Positions 1 through 9,441 of a stretch of DNA of 64,000 nt are shown here, one piece after another. A model generated the notes under the pieces. That model did not search any database and was not told the DNA's origin. It was given only the letters and a program-made list of their open reading frames with translations. The position numbers were made by a program, and so were the translations under genes. Every line of letters starts with the position of its first letter. Positions within the stretch are counted from its first letter, which is position 1. This DNA comes from Bradyrhizobium arachidis (lineage in GTDB: Bacteria > Pseudomonadota > Alphaproteobacteria > Rhizobiales > Xanthobacteraceae), in NCBI RefSeq assembly GCF_024758505.1, contig NZ_CP077970.1, positions 2,666,001-2,730,000 of the forward strand, in the 5' to 3' direction.

Positions 1-81
1 CGGATCGACGACGTCGAGAACCCGGAATGGCGGCCGACTTTCGTCCTGCGTGGCCTGAAGCGGCTGCCGGCGAGCTGGTAA
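1..81 (+). CDS. 3' end of a gene, possibly a cytochrome P450
   Basis: Only the last 26 codons and the TAA stop lie in the window; the start is upstream. The tail contains NPEWRPTFVLRGLKRLP, which resembles the C-terminal beta-strand region of bacterial cytochrome P450s, where a PTFVLRGLKxLP-like ending is common. The haem-binding Cys loop would be outside the window, so the family call rests on this short tail and is tentative. The frame is open from base 1, and codon use matches the neighbouring genes. Confidence 0.45.
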   Translation, partial: RIDDVENPEWRPTFVLRGLKRLPASW

Positions 82-249
82 GTGCGTCCTCCGCGTTAAC
101 CCCCGCGCGCAACAGCCGCTGTGACTTCGCCACACTTGCTCCTATATAAGGGGCTGTTCCGGCGCGGCTTGGGCTTGATATCGGCTTGAGTCGAGTTCGA
201 GTAAGTCCTGGGGTTCGGCCCGGGAGCCGGTTTGGCCGAGGGGAGACCC

Positions 250-3200
250 GTGCAGACGACGCTGCTCGGACTGGCGATTGCCTTCATCGTTGCGCTGCTC
301 GCCGCGTTGATCGGGCCCTACTTCATTGACTGGAACCAGTTTCGGCCTCAGTTCGAGGCTGAGGCGACCAGGATCATTGGTGTCCCGGTCCGCGTCGCGG
401 GCGAGCTGGACGCGCGCCTGCTGCCGGCGCCGACCCTGCGCCTGCGCTCTGTGACGTTGGGCGGCAATAACGACCTCGGCAAGCTGCGCGCCGACAAGCT
501 CGACGTCGAGTTCAGCCTGGGCTCGCTGATGCGCGGCGAATGGCGGGCCACGGACCTCACCGTCAACGGCATGGCGGCCGATATCGGGCTCGACGCCAAA
601 GGGCGCGTCGACCTGCCGTCCACCGCCAGCGGCAGCTTCAACCTCGCCTCGCTCGCCATCGAACGGCTCAACCTGACCGGCCGGATCGCGTTCCATGACG
701 CCGCCAGCCGCGCGACGCTGGAGCTGAACGACATCGCCTTTGCCGGCGACGTGCGCTCGCTCGCCGGTGCGGTGCGCGGCGACGGCAATTTCACCGTCTC
801 CGGCACGCGCTATCCGTTTCGCGTCTCGTCGGGCCCAAGCGCGGACGGCACCGCCACCCGTCTTCACATAAATATCGATCCCGGCGAGCGCGCCATTTTG
901 GCCGATCTCGAAGGCGTGCTCGCCTTCGAGGGCCGGCAGCCAAGGTTCGACGGCGCGATCACGCTGGCCGTGCCGCCGCCGAAAGCCAAGGAAGCGGGGC
1001 CGACGCCCTGGAAGCTCATCGCCAAGGTGAAGGCGGATCCCGCCGGCGCCCGGTTCGACCAGATCGACGCAAATTTTGGCGCCGAGGATACCGCGCTGAG
1101 GCTCGCAGGTGTCGGCGATCTCAAATTCGGCACAGCGCCGCTTCTGCGTGCCGCGCTCACGGCCCGGCAGCTCGATGCCGACAAGCTGGCGGGGCAGGGC
1201 AATGGCGCGGAGCCGACCCGCATCCTGCCGGCGTTGCGCGCAGGACTCGCGGCCATTCCGCAGGCGCCGATCCCGGCGCAGATCGAGTTCACCTCCGAGC
1301 AGATCATGCTGGGCGGTCGTCCCCTCCAGAACATCGCCGCTGAGCTGCGCACCGACGGCAAATCCTGGACCTTTCAGCGGCTCGACCTGCGCGCCCCCGG
1401 CATGACGCAGGTCGCGCTCAATGGCGCAGCACCGGGATCCGATCGCTTCAGCGGCCGGCTCAGCATCGAGTCCTCCGATCCCGATACGTTGGTCGCCTGG
1501 CTGCAGGGCCGCAGCGAGATCAACCGGCGCAGCACCAAGCCGGTGCGGCTGACCGGCGACGTGACGATCGCGGCCAATCACCTCTCGATCGAGAAGCTGA
1601 ACGCCGAGATCGAGGGCGGAGCGGTCGCGGGCCGGATCGATTTCGTGCAGACAGCGGCCAACAAGGGCTCGCGGATCGAGGCGGAGCTGAAGGCCGACCG
1701 GCTCGATCTCGACGCGGCCTCGAGTTTCCTGCGTGCGCTGGCCGGTCCGCAAGGCGAATGGCCCGACGAGGCAAAGCTGTCGCTCGAAATCGGCCGCGCG
1801 GTCTCGACCGGCCAGGAGCTGCGCTCGTTCCTCGCGCGTGTCGAATACAGCCCGACCGGCTTCATCCTCGACCAGTTGAAATTCGGTCAGGCCAACGGCG
1901 TCAGACTGGATGGCGGCGGCAATTTCGACCGCGCCAATCTGCAGGGACGGATGGCGTTCAACGCGGCAGCTAGCTCGCTCGGGCAGATGGCGGCCCTGGT
2001 CGCGCCGTTTGCGCCGGCCCTGTCGTCGCGGCTTGCCGCCGTCGACACCGGCGGCGGCCCGGCCAGCGCAAACTTCACGCTCGATCTCTCCGGCAACAAG
2101 GCTGCTACCACTACCCGGCTTGCGCAGGCGCAGTTCGACATCCAGACACCGCTGTTGCGCGGACAGCTCCATGCCACTGCGACGCCTGCGGCATCGGCGC
2201 TCGGCGAACTCAATCTCGATGCGCTTGTTGGCAGCGAATTCAACGTGCAGGCAAAGCTCTCGTCGGAACGCTCCGGTGCGTTGCTGGCGCTGTTCGGCCT
2301 CGACCGCGCGGTTGCCGGCGGCGAGGGGCTGGCGCAATTCGAGGGCAAGGCAAGCGGCGCATGGCGCAAGCCGTTTCAGGTGAATGCAAAAATATCCGGC
2401 GGCGGATTGGATGCGGACGCGCAGGGCAGCGTCGACCTGTCGGCCGCGGAGCCGAAGGCCAATGTGAATTTGCGCGTTCGCAACGCCAATTTGGCGCCGC
2501 TGTTCGGCATCTCCACAAACGAGAAAACGGCGCAGACCGTCAACCTGTCGTCACGCGTGACTTTGTCGGGCAACAAGCTGACGTTCGACGATCTCGACAG
2601 CACGGCCTCCGGTTCGCGCCTGCGCGGCCATCTCGCGATGACGCTGGACGCCGAGAAGAGCGTCGATGGCGAAGTCGGGCTCGACTCCCTCGACGTCACG
2701 CCGGCGCTTGGCGTCGCGCTCGGCGCGGCCGGGCGCGATGTGGGCGAGGCGCTTGGCGCGGGCCTTCGCAGCGGCTGGCGCGGCCAGGTTGCATTCCAGG
2801 CGCTGCGTGGCGTGCTGCCCGGCAATATCGAGATGCGGCCCTTCAGCGGCACGCTCCGGAGCGACGGCCAGTCGCTGGCGCTTGATGGCCTGAAGGGCGG
2901 CCTTGGCGGCGGTACGATGACGGGAAGTTTTGACGCCAGGGATAATGCGAAGGACGGCGCCAACGGCGTGTCGCTCAACGCGCGCATCGAGCTTGCCGGC
3001 GTCGATGCGGCTTCGCTGCGCTATCGCGATCTCGCGCTCCCCAAGGGACGTCTCTCCGTGCAGATGGCGCTGTCGAGCCAGGGCCGCAGCGTGACCGCGC
3101 TGACCGGCGCGCTCGCGGGCAACGGCACCGTCACGCTCGAGTCCGCGGAGATCGCCGGGCTCGATCCGCGCGCCTTCGAGATCGCGATCCGCGCCAGCGA

Positions 3201-3891
3201 CGGCGGGCAGGTCGCCGACGAGGCACGGCTGCGCCAGCTCGTCGAGCCCGCGCTTCTTGCGGGGCCCTTGAAGATCGGCTCGGCGCAAATTCCCTTCACC
3301 ATCCGCGACGGTCGTCTGCGGGTCGGCGCCACCACGCTGGAGGCGAAGAATGCCCGCGCCATCGTCTCCGGCGGCTACGACATTCCCGCCGACCAGGCCG
3401 ACATCCGCGCCAGCCTGACCCCGATCATGATCAATCTCGCCGGCAGCCCGCCGGAGATCCAGTTGTTCGCCGCCGGCCCGCCCGACAGGCTCAACCGCAC
3501 GGTCGATCTCACGCCGCTGTCGTCGTGGCTTGCGGTGCGCACGATCGATCGCGAGACGCGGCGGCTGGATGCGATCGAGCGCGGCGAGCCGCCGCCGGCG
3601 ACCGCCGCACTGCCGACGTTGGTGTCCCCCGATCCGGCCCCTGACCAGCCCGCAACCGACGTGCCGTTGCCGGGCCGCGATCCGCGCCGTGCACCGCCGC
3701 CGAAGGCCAAAGCGTCGCCGACGCCGCGCCCGCCGCAGGCCGCGCCCGCTGCACCCAGCCCGCCGGTCGCGAGCCAGCAGATCGCCCCGCTGCCGCCGCC
3801 GATCGAGGTCAGGCCCGCGCCTGGTCCCCCGCCGGCAAAGCCAAAGCCGCCGCCGCGGCCGCCGATGGTGATCACGCCGTCGAATCCGTAA
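250..3891 (+). CDS. AsmA-family large envelope protein
   Basis: A protein of about 1213 residues. It opens with a single N-terminal membrane anchor (TLLGLAIAFIVALLAALIGP) followed by YFIDWNQFRPQFEAEA, the typical AsmA start. The long remainder alternates short beta-strand-like segments, as in AsmA/TamB-like proteins, which lie in the periplasm and are linked to outer-membrane assembly or lipid transport. I chose the GTG at 250 because GGGGAG lies 5-10 bases upstream; an in-frame TTG at 232 is the alternative. The last 100 or so residues are a Pro/Ala/Lys-rich low-complexity tail, probably disordered. The family is clear; the specific role is not known. Confidence 0.85.
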   Translation: MQTTLLGLAIAFIVALLAALIGPYFIDWNQFRPQFEAEATRIIGVPVRVAGELDARLLPAPTLRLRSVTLGGNNDLGKLRADKLDVEFSLGSLMRGEWRATDLTVNGMAADIGLDAKGRVDLPSTASGSFNLASLAIERLNLTGRIAFHDAASRATLELNDIAFAGDVRSLAGAVRGDGNFTVSGTRYPFRVSSGPSADGTATRLHINIDPGERAILADLEGVLAFEGRQPRFDGAITLAVPPPKAKEAGPTPWKLIAKVKADPAGARFDQIDANFGAEDTALRLAGVGDLKFGTAPLLRAALTARQLDADKLAGQGNGAEPTRILPALRAGLAAIPQAPIPAQIEFTSEQIMLGGRPLQNIAAELRTDGKSWTFQRLDLRAPGMTQVALNGAAPGSDRFSGRLSIESSDPDTLVAWLQGRSEINRRSTKPVRLTGDVTIAANHLSIEKLNAEIEGGAVAGRIDFVQTAANKGSRIEAELKADRLDLDAASSFLRALAGPQGEWPDEAKLSLEIGRAVSTGQELRSFLARVEYSPTGFILDQLKFGQANGVRLDGGGNFDRANLQGRMAFNAAASSLGQMAALVAPFAPALSSRLAAVDTGGGPASANFTLDLSGNKAATTTRLAQAQFDIQTPLLRGQLHATATPAASALGELNLDALVGSEFNVQAKLSSERSGALLALFGLDRAVAGGEGLAQFEGKASGAWRKPFQVNAKISGGGLDADAQGSVDLSAAEPKANVNLRVRNANLAPLFGISTNEKTAQTVNLSSRVTLSGNKLTFDDLDSTASGSRLRGHLAMTLDAEKSVDGEVGLDSLDVTPALGVALGAAGRDVGEALGAGLRSGWRGQVAFQALRGVLPGNIEMRPFSGTLRSDGQSLALDGLKGGLGGGTMTGSFDARDNAKDGANGVSLNARIELAGVDAASLRYRDLALPKGRLSVQMALSSQGRSVTALTGALAGNGTVTLESAEIAGLDPRAFEIAIRASDGGQVADEARLRQLVEPALLAGPLKIGSAQIPFTIRDGRLRVGATTLEAKNARAIVSGGYDIPADQADIRASLTPIMINLAGSPPEIQLFAAGPPDRLNRTVDLTPLSSWLAVRTIDRETRRLDAIERGEPPPATAALPTLVSPDPAPDQPATDVPLPGRDPRRAPPPKAKASPTPRPPQAAPAAPSPPVASQQIAPLPPPIEVRPAPGPPPAKPKPPPRPPMVITPSNP

Positions 3892-3911
3892 CAGTACGGA
3901 TACCTACACAT

Positions 3912-4034
3912 CGTCATGGCCGGGCATAGCCGTCCGAAGGACGGCGTCACTTCCGCTCGCCTATGTCCCGGCCATCCACGTCCTTCGCCGCGGCATTAAG
4001 ATCGTGGATGCCCGGGACAAGCCCGGGCATGACG
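3912..4034. repeat. Long palindromic REP-like element
   Basis: The outer arms CGTCATGGCCGGGC (3912-3925) and GCCCGGGCATGACG (4021-4034) are reverse complements with one mismatch. Inside, TGTCCCGGCCATCCACG pairs with CGTGGATGCCCGGGACA. The element fills most of the gap after the AsmA gene. Similar cruciform-type intergenic elements are common in Bradyrhizobium; two related ones occur at 32211 and 63393. It may also serve as a transcription end. Confidence 0.7.
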
Positions 4035-4186
4035 GTGCTTGTCGCGACAGTGAACACGATCGCTCGCATTTTAACGAAAATTGGCGAGCAAAACTGAGTT
4101 CCCGATTTTACCGAATTCTCGCGTTTGACGACTAGCGTTGACCCCAGAGGAATTTCGGCGTCTGCCGTAAACTGGGGTTATTCGTC

Positions 4187-5308
4187 ATGGACGGAGCGAA
4201 ATCGCTTCTGCAGGATCTGGACGACGCGATCGCGCGCGGCACCGATGAGAGCCGTGCGCGCGCGTTGTGGCACGCGACCGATCTGTTGATCACCGGCCGC
4301 TACAGCGACGACGAGATCTCTACGTTCGGCGAGGTGATCGGCAAGCTCGCCGACGAGATCGAGGTCGCCGCGCGTGCGCAGCTCTCGGAGCTGATGGCGG
4401 CCTGCGACCACGCACCGCTCAGCGTGATCCACCAACTCGCCTTTGACGACGAGATCGAGGTCGCAGGCCCCGTGCTGCGCGACTCCACCCGGCTCGACGA
4501 GCAGACGCTGGTCGAGAACGCCAGGACCAAGGGCCAGTCGCATCTGCTCGCGATCTCGCAGCGCAAGTCGATCGGCGAAGCCGTGACCGACATGCTGGTC
4601 AAGCGCGGCAACGACGAGGTCGTGACCTCCGTGGTCAAGAACGAGGGCGCGCGCTTCTCGGGCTCTGGCCTCTTGCACATGGTGCGGCGCGCCGAAGGCG
4701 ATTCGATCCTCGCCGAGCAGCTCGGCCTGCGCAAGGACGTGCCCCGCCACGTCTTCCAGCAGCTCATCGCCAAAGCGTCGGAGGACGTCCGCCGCCGGCT
4801 CGAAAGCGAGCGCCCGGAGATGGTGACGCAGATCTCCAGCTCGGTGACCGACGTCACCGGCGATTTGCAGTCCAAATTCGGCCCGTCGTCGCGCAGCTAT
4901 TTCGTCGCCAAGCGTGTGGTGACGACGCAGCACCGGCAGGGCAACCTCAACCAGGATTCGATCTCCAACTATGCGCGTCAGCACCGTTTCGACGAGGTGC
5001 AGATCGGCCTGTCGCTGCTGTCAGCGCTGCCGGTCGATGTGATCGAGCGCGCGCTGATGGACCGCAACCGCGAGATGCTCCTGGTGCTGTGCAAGGCGCT
5101 CGGCTTCTCCTGGGACACGACGATGTCGCTGTTGTTCCTCGGCGCCAAGGATCACCTCATCACCGCGCGTGAGCTGAAGGACAATGAGCGCGACTTCGGC
5201 CGCCTCAAGATCGAGACGTCGCGCAGCATCTTGAAGTTCTACCAGTCGCGCAAGAACAGCGCGGCTGATCCCGCAGCGGGCCGTCAGCCCGAAATGCAGA
5301 TGCACTGA
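4187..5308 (+). CDS. DUF2336 domain protein
   Basis: A soluble, helix-rich protein of 373 residues with no signal peptide or membrane segment. Its start (MDGAKSLLQDLDDAIARG) and the repeated pattern of acidic/basic helices match the DUF2336 family, restricted largely to alphaproteobacteria and of unknown biochemical role. The ATG follows the upstream gene by almost 300 bases, so it has its own promoter; I could not assign one with a convincing -35/-10 pair. The 81-residue gene that follows starts 20 bases after its stop and is probably cotranscribed. Confidence 0.8.
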   Translation: MDGAKSLLQDLDDAIARGTDESRARALWHATDLLITGRYSDDEISTFGEVIGKLADEIEVAARAQLSELMAACDHAPLSVIHQLAFDDEIEVAGPVLRDSTRLDEQTLVENARTKGQSHLLAISQRKSIGEAVTDMLVKRGNDEVVTSVVKNEGARFSGSGLLHMVRRAEGDSILAEQLGLRKDVPRHVFQQLIAKASEDVRRRLESERPEMVTQISSSVTDVTGDLQSKFGPSSRSYFVAKRVVTTQHRQGNLNQDSISNYARQHRFDEVQIGLSLLSALPVDVIERALMDRNREMLLVLCKALGFSWDTTMSLLFLGAKDHLITARELKDNERDFGRLKIETSRSILKFYQSRKNSAADPAAGRQPEMQMH

Positions 5309-5328
5309 GCAAGAAGTGTAGGGGAGTC

Positions 5329-5574
5329 ATGATGATGTTGCCACAATTCGGCACTGCAGTTCGCAAGAACCTCAACAAGGGCGTCAGCACTGACACGAGT
5401 GGCGGTGTGCCGGACAAGGCCTCGGTGGACGCCGCCTGGCTCGTGCTCGAAGCCGCCAACGACCTCGGCGACCAGCCCGCGATCGCCGCCTGCCGCCGCG
5501 TGATCGACGCCGAGCTCAACGGCACCGTGGCCGGCCGCGCCGACCTCGACCTCGTGCTGGATTATTTCCGCTGA
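5329..5574 (+). CDS. Small conserved-looking hypothetical protein
   Basis: A protein of 81 residues starting at three consecutive ATG codons (5329, 5332, 5335), with AGGGGAG just upstream as ribosome binding site. It has a helix-rich middle (ASVDAAWLVLEAANDLGDQPAIAACRRVIDAEL) and no membrane segment. It lies 20 bases after the DUF2336 gene, so the two probably form one operon. I do not recognise the family. Confidence 0.65.
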   Translation: MMMLPQFGTAVRKNLNKGVSTDTSGGVPDKASVDAAWLVLEAANDLGDQPAIAACRRVIDAELNGTVAGRADLDLVLDYFR

Positions 5575-5619
5575 GCCTGCAAGCGCGTCAGGCTCACGAT
5601 ACTATCGCCTGAGAAGCTT

Positions 5620-6075
5620 GTGTCTGAAATGCTCGGATTCGGAGGCAGTGTTGGTCAGTCCAATCCGAGTCAGGCAGCTCGCCTGCTCTGGTTTCTTGCA
5701 TTTTTCCTGTCGCCCATGGCGGGCGTAGCTTACGTATCGACCTACGAGCACGGGAGCGGCGGCAAAGAGGCTCTAATCCATCTCGCGTTGATCCTCGTCG
5801 TCTCGCTCATTGTCAGCGTCGTATCCATAGTCACTGCCCCACTCCAACCGATTGATGAAGATGGCATCAAGAAGATTGCGCGCGGCAACTTGTTCTTTGC
5901 CATTGTTGACACGATCATCTTTGCGGTGCTCCTGCACGATCCGTCTTCGGCGACGCTAGGTTGCCACTTTGATCCAGCGTGTCGCGCCTATCCTCTCGGA
6001 TGGTTGGCTTTGGCAGGAATGCACTATGGCTACGCCATTGACGCGTACATCATCAAGCTGCGATCAGCATATTGA
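5620..6075 (+). CDS. Small membrane protein of unknown function
   Basis: A protein of 151 residues with about four hydrophobic stretches: roughly residues 21-40 (LLWFLAFFLSPMAGVAYV), 52-72 (LIHLALILVVSLIVSVVSIV), 90-106 (LFFAIVDTIIFAVLL) and 125-145. The GTG at 5620 is used here; ATG at 5629 is equally possible. G+C and codon use are less extreme than in neighbours (many TTG, GCA and CGT codons), which could mean a recent arrival. No family recognised. Confidence 0.55.
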   Translation: MSEMLGFGGSVGQSNPSQAARLLWFLAFFLSPMAGVAYVSTYEHGSGGKEALIHLALILVVSLIVSVVSIVTAPLQPIDEDGIKKIARGNLFFAIVDTIIFAVLLHDPSSATLGCHFDPACRAYPLGWLALAGMHYGYAIDAYIIKLRSAY

Positions 6076-6119
6076 TGATGGGCTTTGCAAGCGCGCGCTA
6101 ACAGGCGACTTCGAGCGCG

Positions 6120-7112
6120 TCATTCGATCACCTCATCTGCGCGCGCGATCAGATTGACGGGCAGATCAAGGCCCATGGCCTTCGCAGTTTTCAAATTGAA
6201 GATCAGAAGGAATTTGCTCGGCTGGTAGAACGGAATGTCACCAGCCTTCGCGCCGTTGAAAATCTGATGCACGTCATCAGCCATGCGCACGGCGAGTTCG
6301 CCGAGGTCGGGTGCCAGCGCCATCAGCCCGCCTTCCTCGACATAGTCGCGAAAGGGGTAGATGACGGGAATTCGATGCTTCGCTGCAAGTGCGGTCAGAG
6401 TCGCGCGTGCCGCAAGGAAGCTGCCTCCTTCGTCGGGGATGACGCCGTCGAGCTTCTGCTCGGAAATGTCGGCGAAGGTACGGGCAAGCTCCGTTTCGTC
6501 GACGACCGGCATTGCGATGCGCGTGATGGAGACACCCAAACGCGCACTCGCGTCAGCCAGCGTCACGCCGCTGCTCGGCGCCCAGTTGCCGGACAGCAGG
6601 TGGCCGATCCGCGTGGCCGATGGAAGAGCCTCCTTGATGATCTGAAGCCGCTTGGCATAGATCTCGACCCCCGCATTGATGCTGACCCCGGTCAGGTTGG
6701 CGCCGGGGCGCGCGAGGTTGGTGACGAGACCTCCAGCAAGGGGATCGCCGACCACCGCAACGATAGGAATCGAGGTCGTCGCAGCCATGAAGCCCTTCAC
6801 GAGATCGTTGAGATTGGTCACGATCACCTGAGGTTTGCGGGCAACGACCTCGGCAACGAGCGGCCCGAAGCGATCGGAGCGGCCTTCGGCGGAAAAGCGC
6901 TCGACGATCAGGTTCGTGCCCTCGACATCGCCGAGCCCACGCAGCGCTTCGTAGAAGCGGCGTACCCAGAACGGTCCTCTGCTCTCCGTCAATCGATCAG
7001 CCGGAATGCCGGAATGCACGAAGGCGAGCCGGCGCGTGCTCTGTTGCGCGAGCCCGACACCAGGCCAGACTGACGCCGCACAGATCCCGGCAAGGACGTC
7101 CCGCCGCTTCAT
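6120..7112 (-). CDS. ABC transporter substrate-binding protein (ABC_sub_bind / TrpX-like)
   Basis: A protein of 330 residues. The start MKRRDVLAGICAASVWPGVGLAQ looks like an export signal, twin-arginine-like in its KRRDVL sequence. The body has the features of the PF04392 family of periplasmic binding proteins: RRLAFVHSG near the start, VVARKPQVIVTN, IPIVAVVGDPLAGGLVTNLARPGANLTGVS and KRLQIIKEALP. These proteins are abundant in Bradyrhizobium and often stand alone, as here, with no permease or ATPase next to them. The ligand is unknown. Confidence 0.85.
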   Translation of the reverse strand: MKRRDVLAGICAASVWPGVGLAQQSTRRLAFVHSGIPADRLTESRGPFWVRRFYEALRGLGDVEGTNLIVERFSAEGRSDRFGPLVAEVVARKPQVIVTNLNDLVKGFMAATTSIPIVAVVGDPLAGGLVTNLARPGANLTGVSINAGVEIYAKRLQIIKEALPSATRIGHLLSGNWAPSSGVTLADASARLGVSITRIAMPVVDETELARTFADISEQKLDGVIPDEGGSFLAARATLTALAAKHRIPVIYPFRDYVEEGGLMALAPDLGELAVRMADDVHQIFNGAKAGDIPFYQPSKFLLIFNLKTAKAMGLDLPVNLIARADEVIE

Positions 7113-7199
7113 GATTGCCCGCCATATCCGTTTTCCGGCGCGATCTGATCACAACAAGCGCAACTGGGCCAGTGCGGCCAAATGCTCTGATATGTGCGA

Positions 7200-7724
7200 T
7201 TAAGCCCTGGCGGGAGGCGACGACTGATCCCGCAGGGCACGATAAATCACCATCTCTCCGCCACGGCGCATCGCGCTCCGTTCGAGCGTGAAGCCTGACT
7301 TTTCGAGGACGCGGCGGGATGCGCTGTTGTCGGGGTAGACGAGGCCGACCAGGGATGGCAGCGCGAGCCTGGTCAATCCGATGCCTGTCAGCACATCAGC
7401 GATCTCGCTCGCCAGCCCCTGGCCCCAAAGTGTGCGCTTGAAGGCATAGGCAATCTCGACTTCATCCAAATCGTCGACGGCGATATGCCGGATGCCGGCA
7501 CGCCCGGCAAAATCCCCGTCCTTCGTTCTCAGTGCCCACAGCCCAAAGCCATATCGATCCCAGTGGCCCATGTTGACCGCCAGATAGACCTTCGTCACCT
7601 CGGCCGAACGCACGCCGCCGAGATAGCGCGATACCTCGGCGTCGAGGTGCAGCGCGACGAGGTCCGCGAGGTGATCTTCGTGAAGTCGCTCGGCGGTCAG
7701 TCTGCTGGTGGTGAAGTGATCCAT
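7200..7724 (-). CDS. GNAT family N-acetyltransferase (RimJ/RimL-like)
   Basis: About 174 residues from the start MDHFTTSRLTAERL. The body has the acetyltransferase_3 pattern: TSRLTAERLHEDHLADLV, then GLWALRTKDGDFAGRAGIRHI, LDEVEIAYAFKRTLWGQGLASEIADVL (acetyl-CoA-binding region) and a C-terminal NSASRRVLEKSGFTLE. The frame stays open upstream to 7895, but the added residues do not resemble the family and would overlap the divergent MFS gene region, so I chose the ATG at 7724. The substrate cannot be told from sequence. Confidence 0.8.
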   Translation of the reverse strand: MDHFTTSRLTAERLHEDHLADLVALHLDAEVSRYLGGVRSAEVTKVYLAVNMGHWDRYGFGLWALRTKDGDFAGRAGIRHIAVDDLDEVEIAYAFKRTLWGQGLASEIADVLTGIGLTRLALPSLVGLVYPDNSASRRVLEKSGFTLERSAMRRGGEMVIYRALRDQSSPPARA

Positions 7725-7912
7725 ATTGCGGCGGTAGTCCGGTGAGCGGAGGTGTGACAGCGCCGCGAACTTGCGCACGATGCCGGGAATAGGGCTGTGT
7801 ATCCCATGGACGCGTTCCGGGCGCCATGCCATTAATTCCCGATTGGGTTGCAAAGCGGGCTTTCGACCGGCCCGGTAGATTTTCGCAAATTTCATTTCTT
7901 GAAGGACAGGCG

Positions 7913-9190
7913 ATGCTTGCTGAGTACGTTGCAGCGCGCGCAGCGGCCCGGAATATCCACTACGGCTGGATCATGGCCGGCCTGGTGTTTCTGTATTCCC
8001 TTTTCGCCAGTTCTGCGCTCGGTGTGCCGAGCGTGCTGATGCGTGAGATTGCGGCTGACGTGAACGTCAGCATGGGTGAGCTGTCCGCATCGCAAGGTCT
8101 TCGCTTCGCCCTCTTCGGGCTAGCTGCGCCGTTCGCGGGCGGTCTGATGCTGCGCTATAGTCCGCGGAAGATGCTGACGATCGCGGGCAGCCTGGCCTTG
8201 GCGGGCCTGCTGCTCACCGCGCTCATGACCAGCCGCATCGAGATGTGGTTCGGCCTGGGACTGCTGCTCGGCATCGCGCCGGGGCTGACGGCGCTGCAAC
8301 TGGCGGCGGTCGTCTCCGTGCGCTGGTTCACGACCCATCGCGGGCTGGTGGTCGGCCTCCTCAACGGCTCGATCGCAACCGGCACGTTGATCTTCATGCC
8401 GCTGGGCGCATGGATCGCCGAGCACTGGGGCTGGCGCGTCGCGCTGATTCCGTCGGGCCTTGGCCTTTTGATCATGCTCATTCTGTATCGCCTGCTAGGG
8501 AAGGATCGTCCCCAGGATCTGGGACTGGCGCCGTTCGGCGAGACGGTCGTTGCTCCGGTGACGCCCGCGCCGACGCAGAACTTTGCGGCGATCAGCTTCA
8601 GCGGGTTGAGAACGGCCTCGACCCGTCTTGTGTTCTGGGTGCTGGCGTTGACGTTCTTCGTCTGCGGCATTTCCAGCTACGGGCTGACATCGACGCACTT
8701 CGTGCCGTTCTGCGGCGATCTCGGCTTTCCGCTGGTGACGTCGGCAAGCCTGCTCGCCATGATCGGCATCTTCGACCTGGTCGGAACGATCGGCTCGGGA
8801 TGGCTGTCCGACCGGTTCGACAACCGCCTCTTGCTCGCGATCTACTACGGCTTCCGCGGACTGTCCCTCATCTGGCTGGTGGAATCGAATGCCAGCCTGT
8901 GGGCGATGAGCGCCTTTGCCATCCTGTATGGACTGGACTTCATCGCGACCGTTCCTCCGACGGTGAAGCTGACGGTCGGCACCTTTGGTCGTGACATGGG
9001 CCCGGTCGTGTTCGGCTGGATCTTTGCCGCGCATCAGCTCGGCGTCGGCATGATGGCTTTCGGCGCGGGCGTCAGCCGCGACGCGTTGGGGACCTACGGC
9101 CCGGCATTTTTGCTCGCGGGCGTCATGTGCCTCGTCGCGGCGGCGGCGTTTGGATTGGTCAAACGGCCGGCGGCGACGGTGCCTGCGTAG
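7913..9190 (+). CDS. MFS transporter
   Basis: About 425 residues with twelve predicted membrane segments and the major facilitator layout: ARNIHYGWIMAGLVFLYSLF at the start, a central break around SGLRTASTRLVFWVLAL, and GSGWLSDRFDNR as the loop motif of the second half. It resembles monocarboxylate or oxalate/formate-type MFS carriers, but the substrate is not known. The ATG at 7913 is preceded by GAAGGACAGG; the frame extends upstream to 7826 without family similarity. It is divergent from the GNAT gene. Confidence 0.85.
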   Translation: MLAEYVAARAAARNIHYGWIMAGLVFLYSLFASSALGVPSVLMREIAADVNVSMGELSASQGLRFALFGLAAPFAGGLMLRYSPRKMLTIAGSLALAGLLLTALMTSRIEMWFGLGLLLGIAPGLTALQLAAVVSVRWFTTHRGLVVGLLNGSIATGTLIFMPLGAWIAEHWGWRVALIPSGLGLLIMLILYRLLGKDRPQDLGLAPFGETVVAPVTPAPTQNFAAISFSGLRTASTRLVFWVLALTFFVCGISSYGLTSTHFVPFCGDLGFPLVTSASLLAMIGIFDLVGTIGSGWLSDRFDNRLLLAIYYGFRGLSLIWLVESNASLWAMSAFAILYGLDFIATVPPTVKLTVGTFGRDMGPVVFGWIFAAHQLGVGMMAFGAGVSRDALGTYGPAFLLAGVMCLVAAAAFGLVKRPAATVPA

Positions 9191-9441
9191 CTCGGCCAGT
9201 AGCCGGAGTGTCCGGGCAGTCCCTATCCGGGGTGGTCCGCCGAAATCCGCCCCGATCCGACGCGGGACCGGGGGATGTGACCATGCGGACAGGGATATCC
9301 CTGGTTTGATTTTCCGGACGCGCCGGCAACGTGCGGGCCCGTCCACGCCAATCACATCGAACAGCGGATTTCGGCAGGAGGCTTGCCTATTGCTTCGGCG
9401 CCCCAGGCGAGATCGAACGCGTACGACAAGCCGTCTATCCG

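Noticed and set aside
142..2337. 731-codon open frame on the minus strand
   Set aside because: It lies entirely opposite the AsmA gene, is rich in Arg, Ala and Gln from GC-rich antisense codons, and has no motif or ribosome site.
4138..4173. TTGACC and TAAACT before the DUF2336 gene
   Set aside because: They are 24 bases apart, too far for one promoter.
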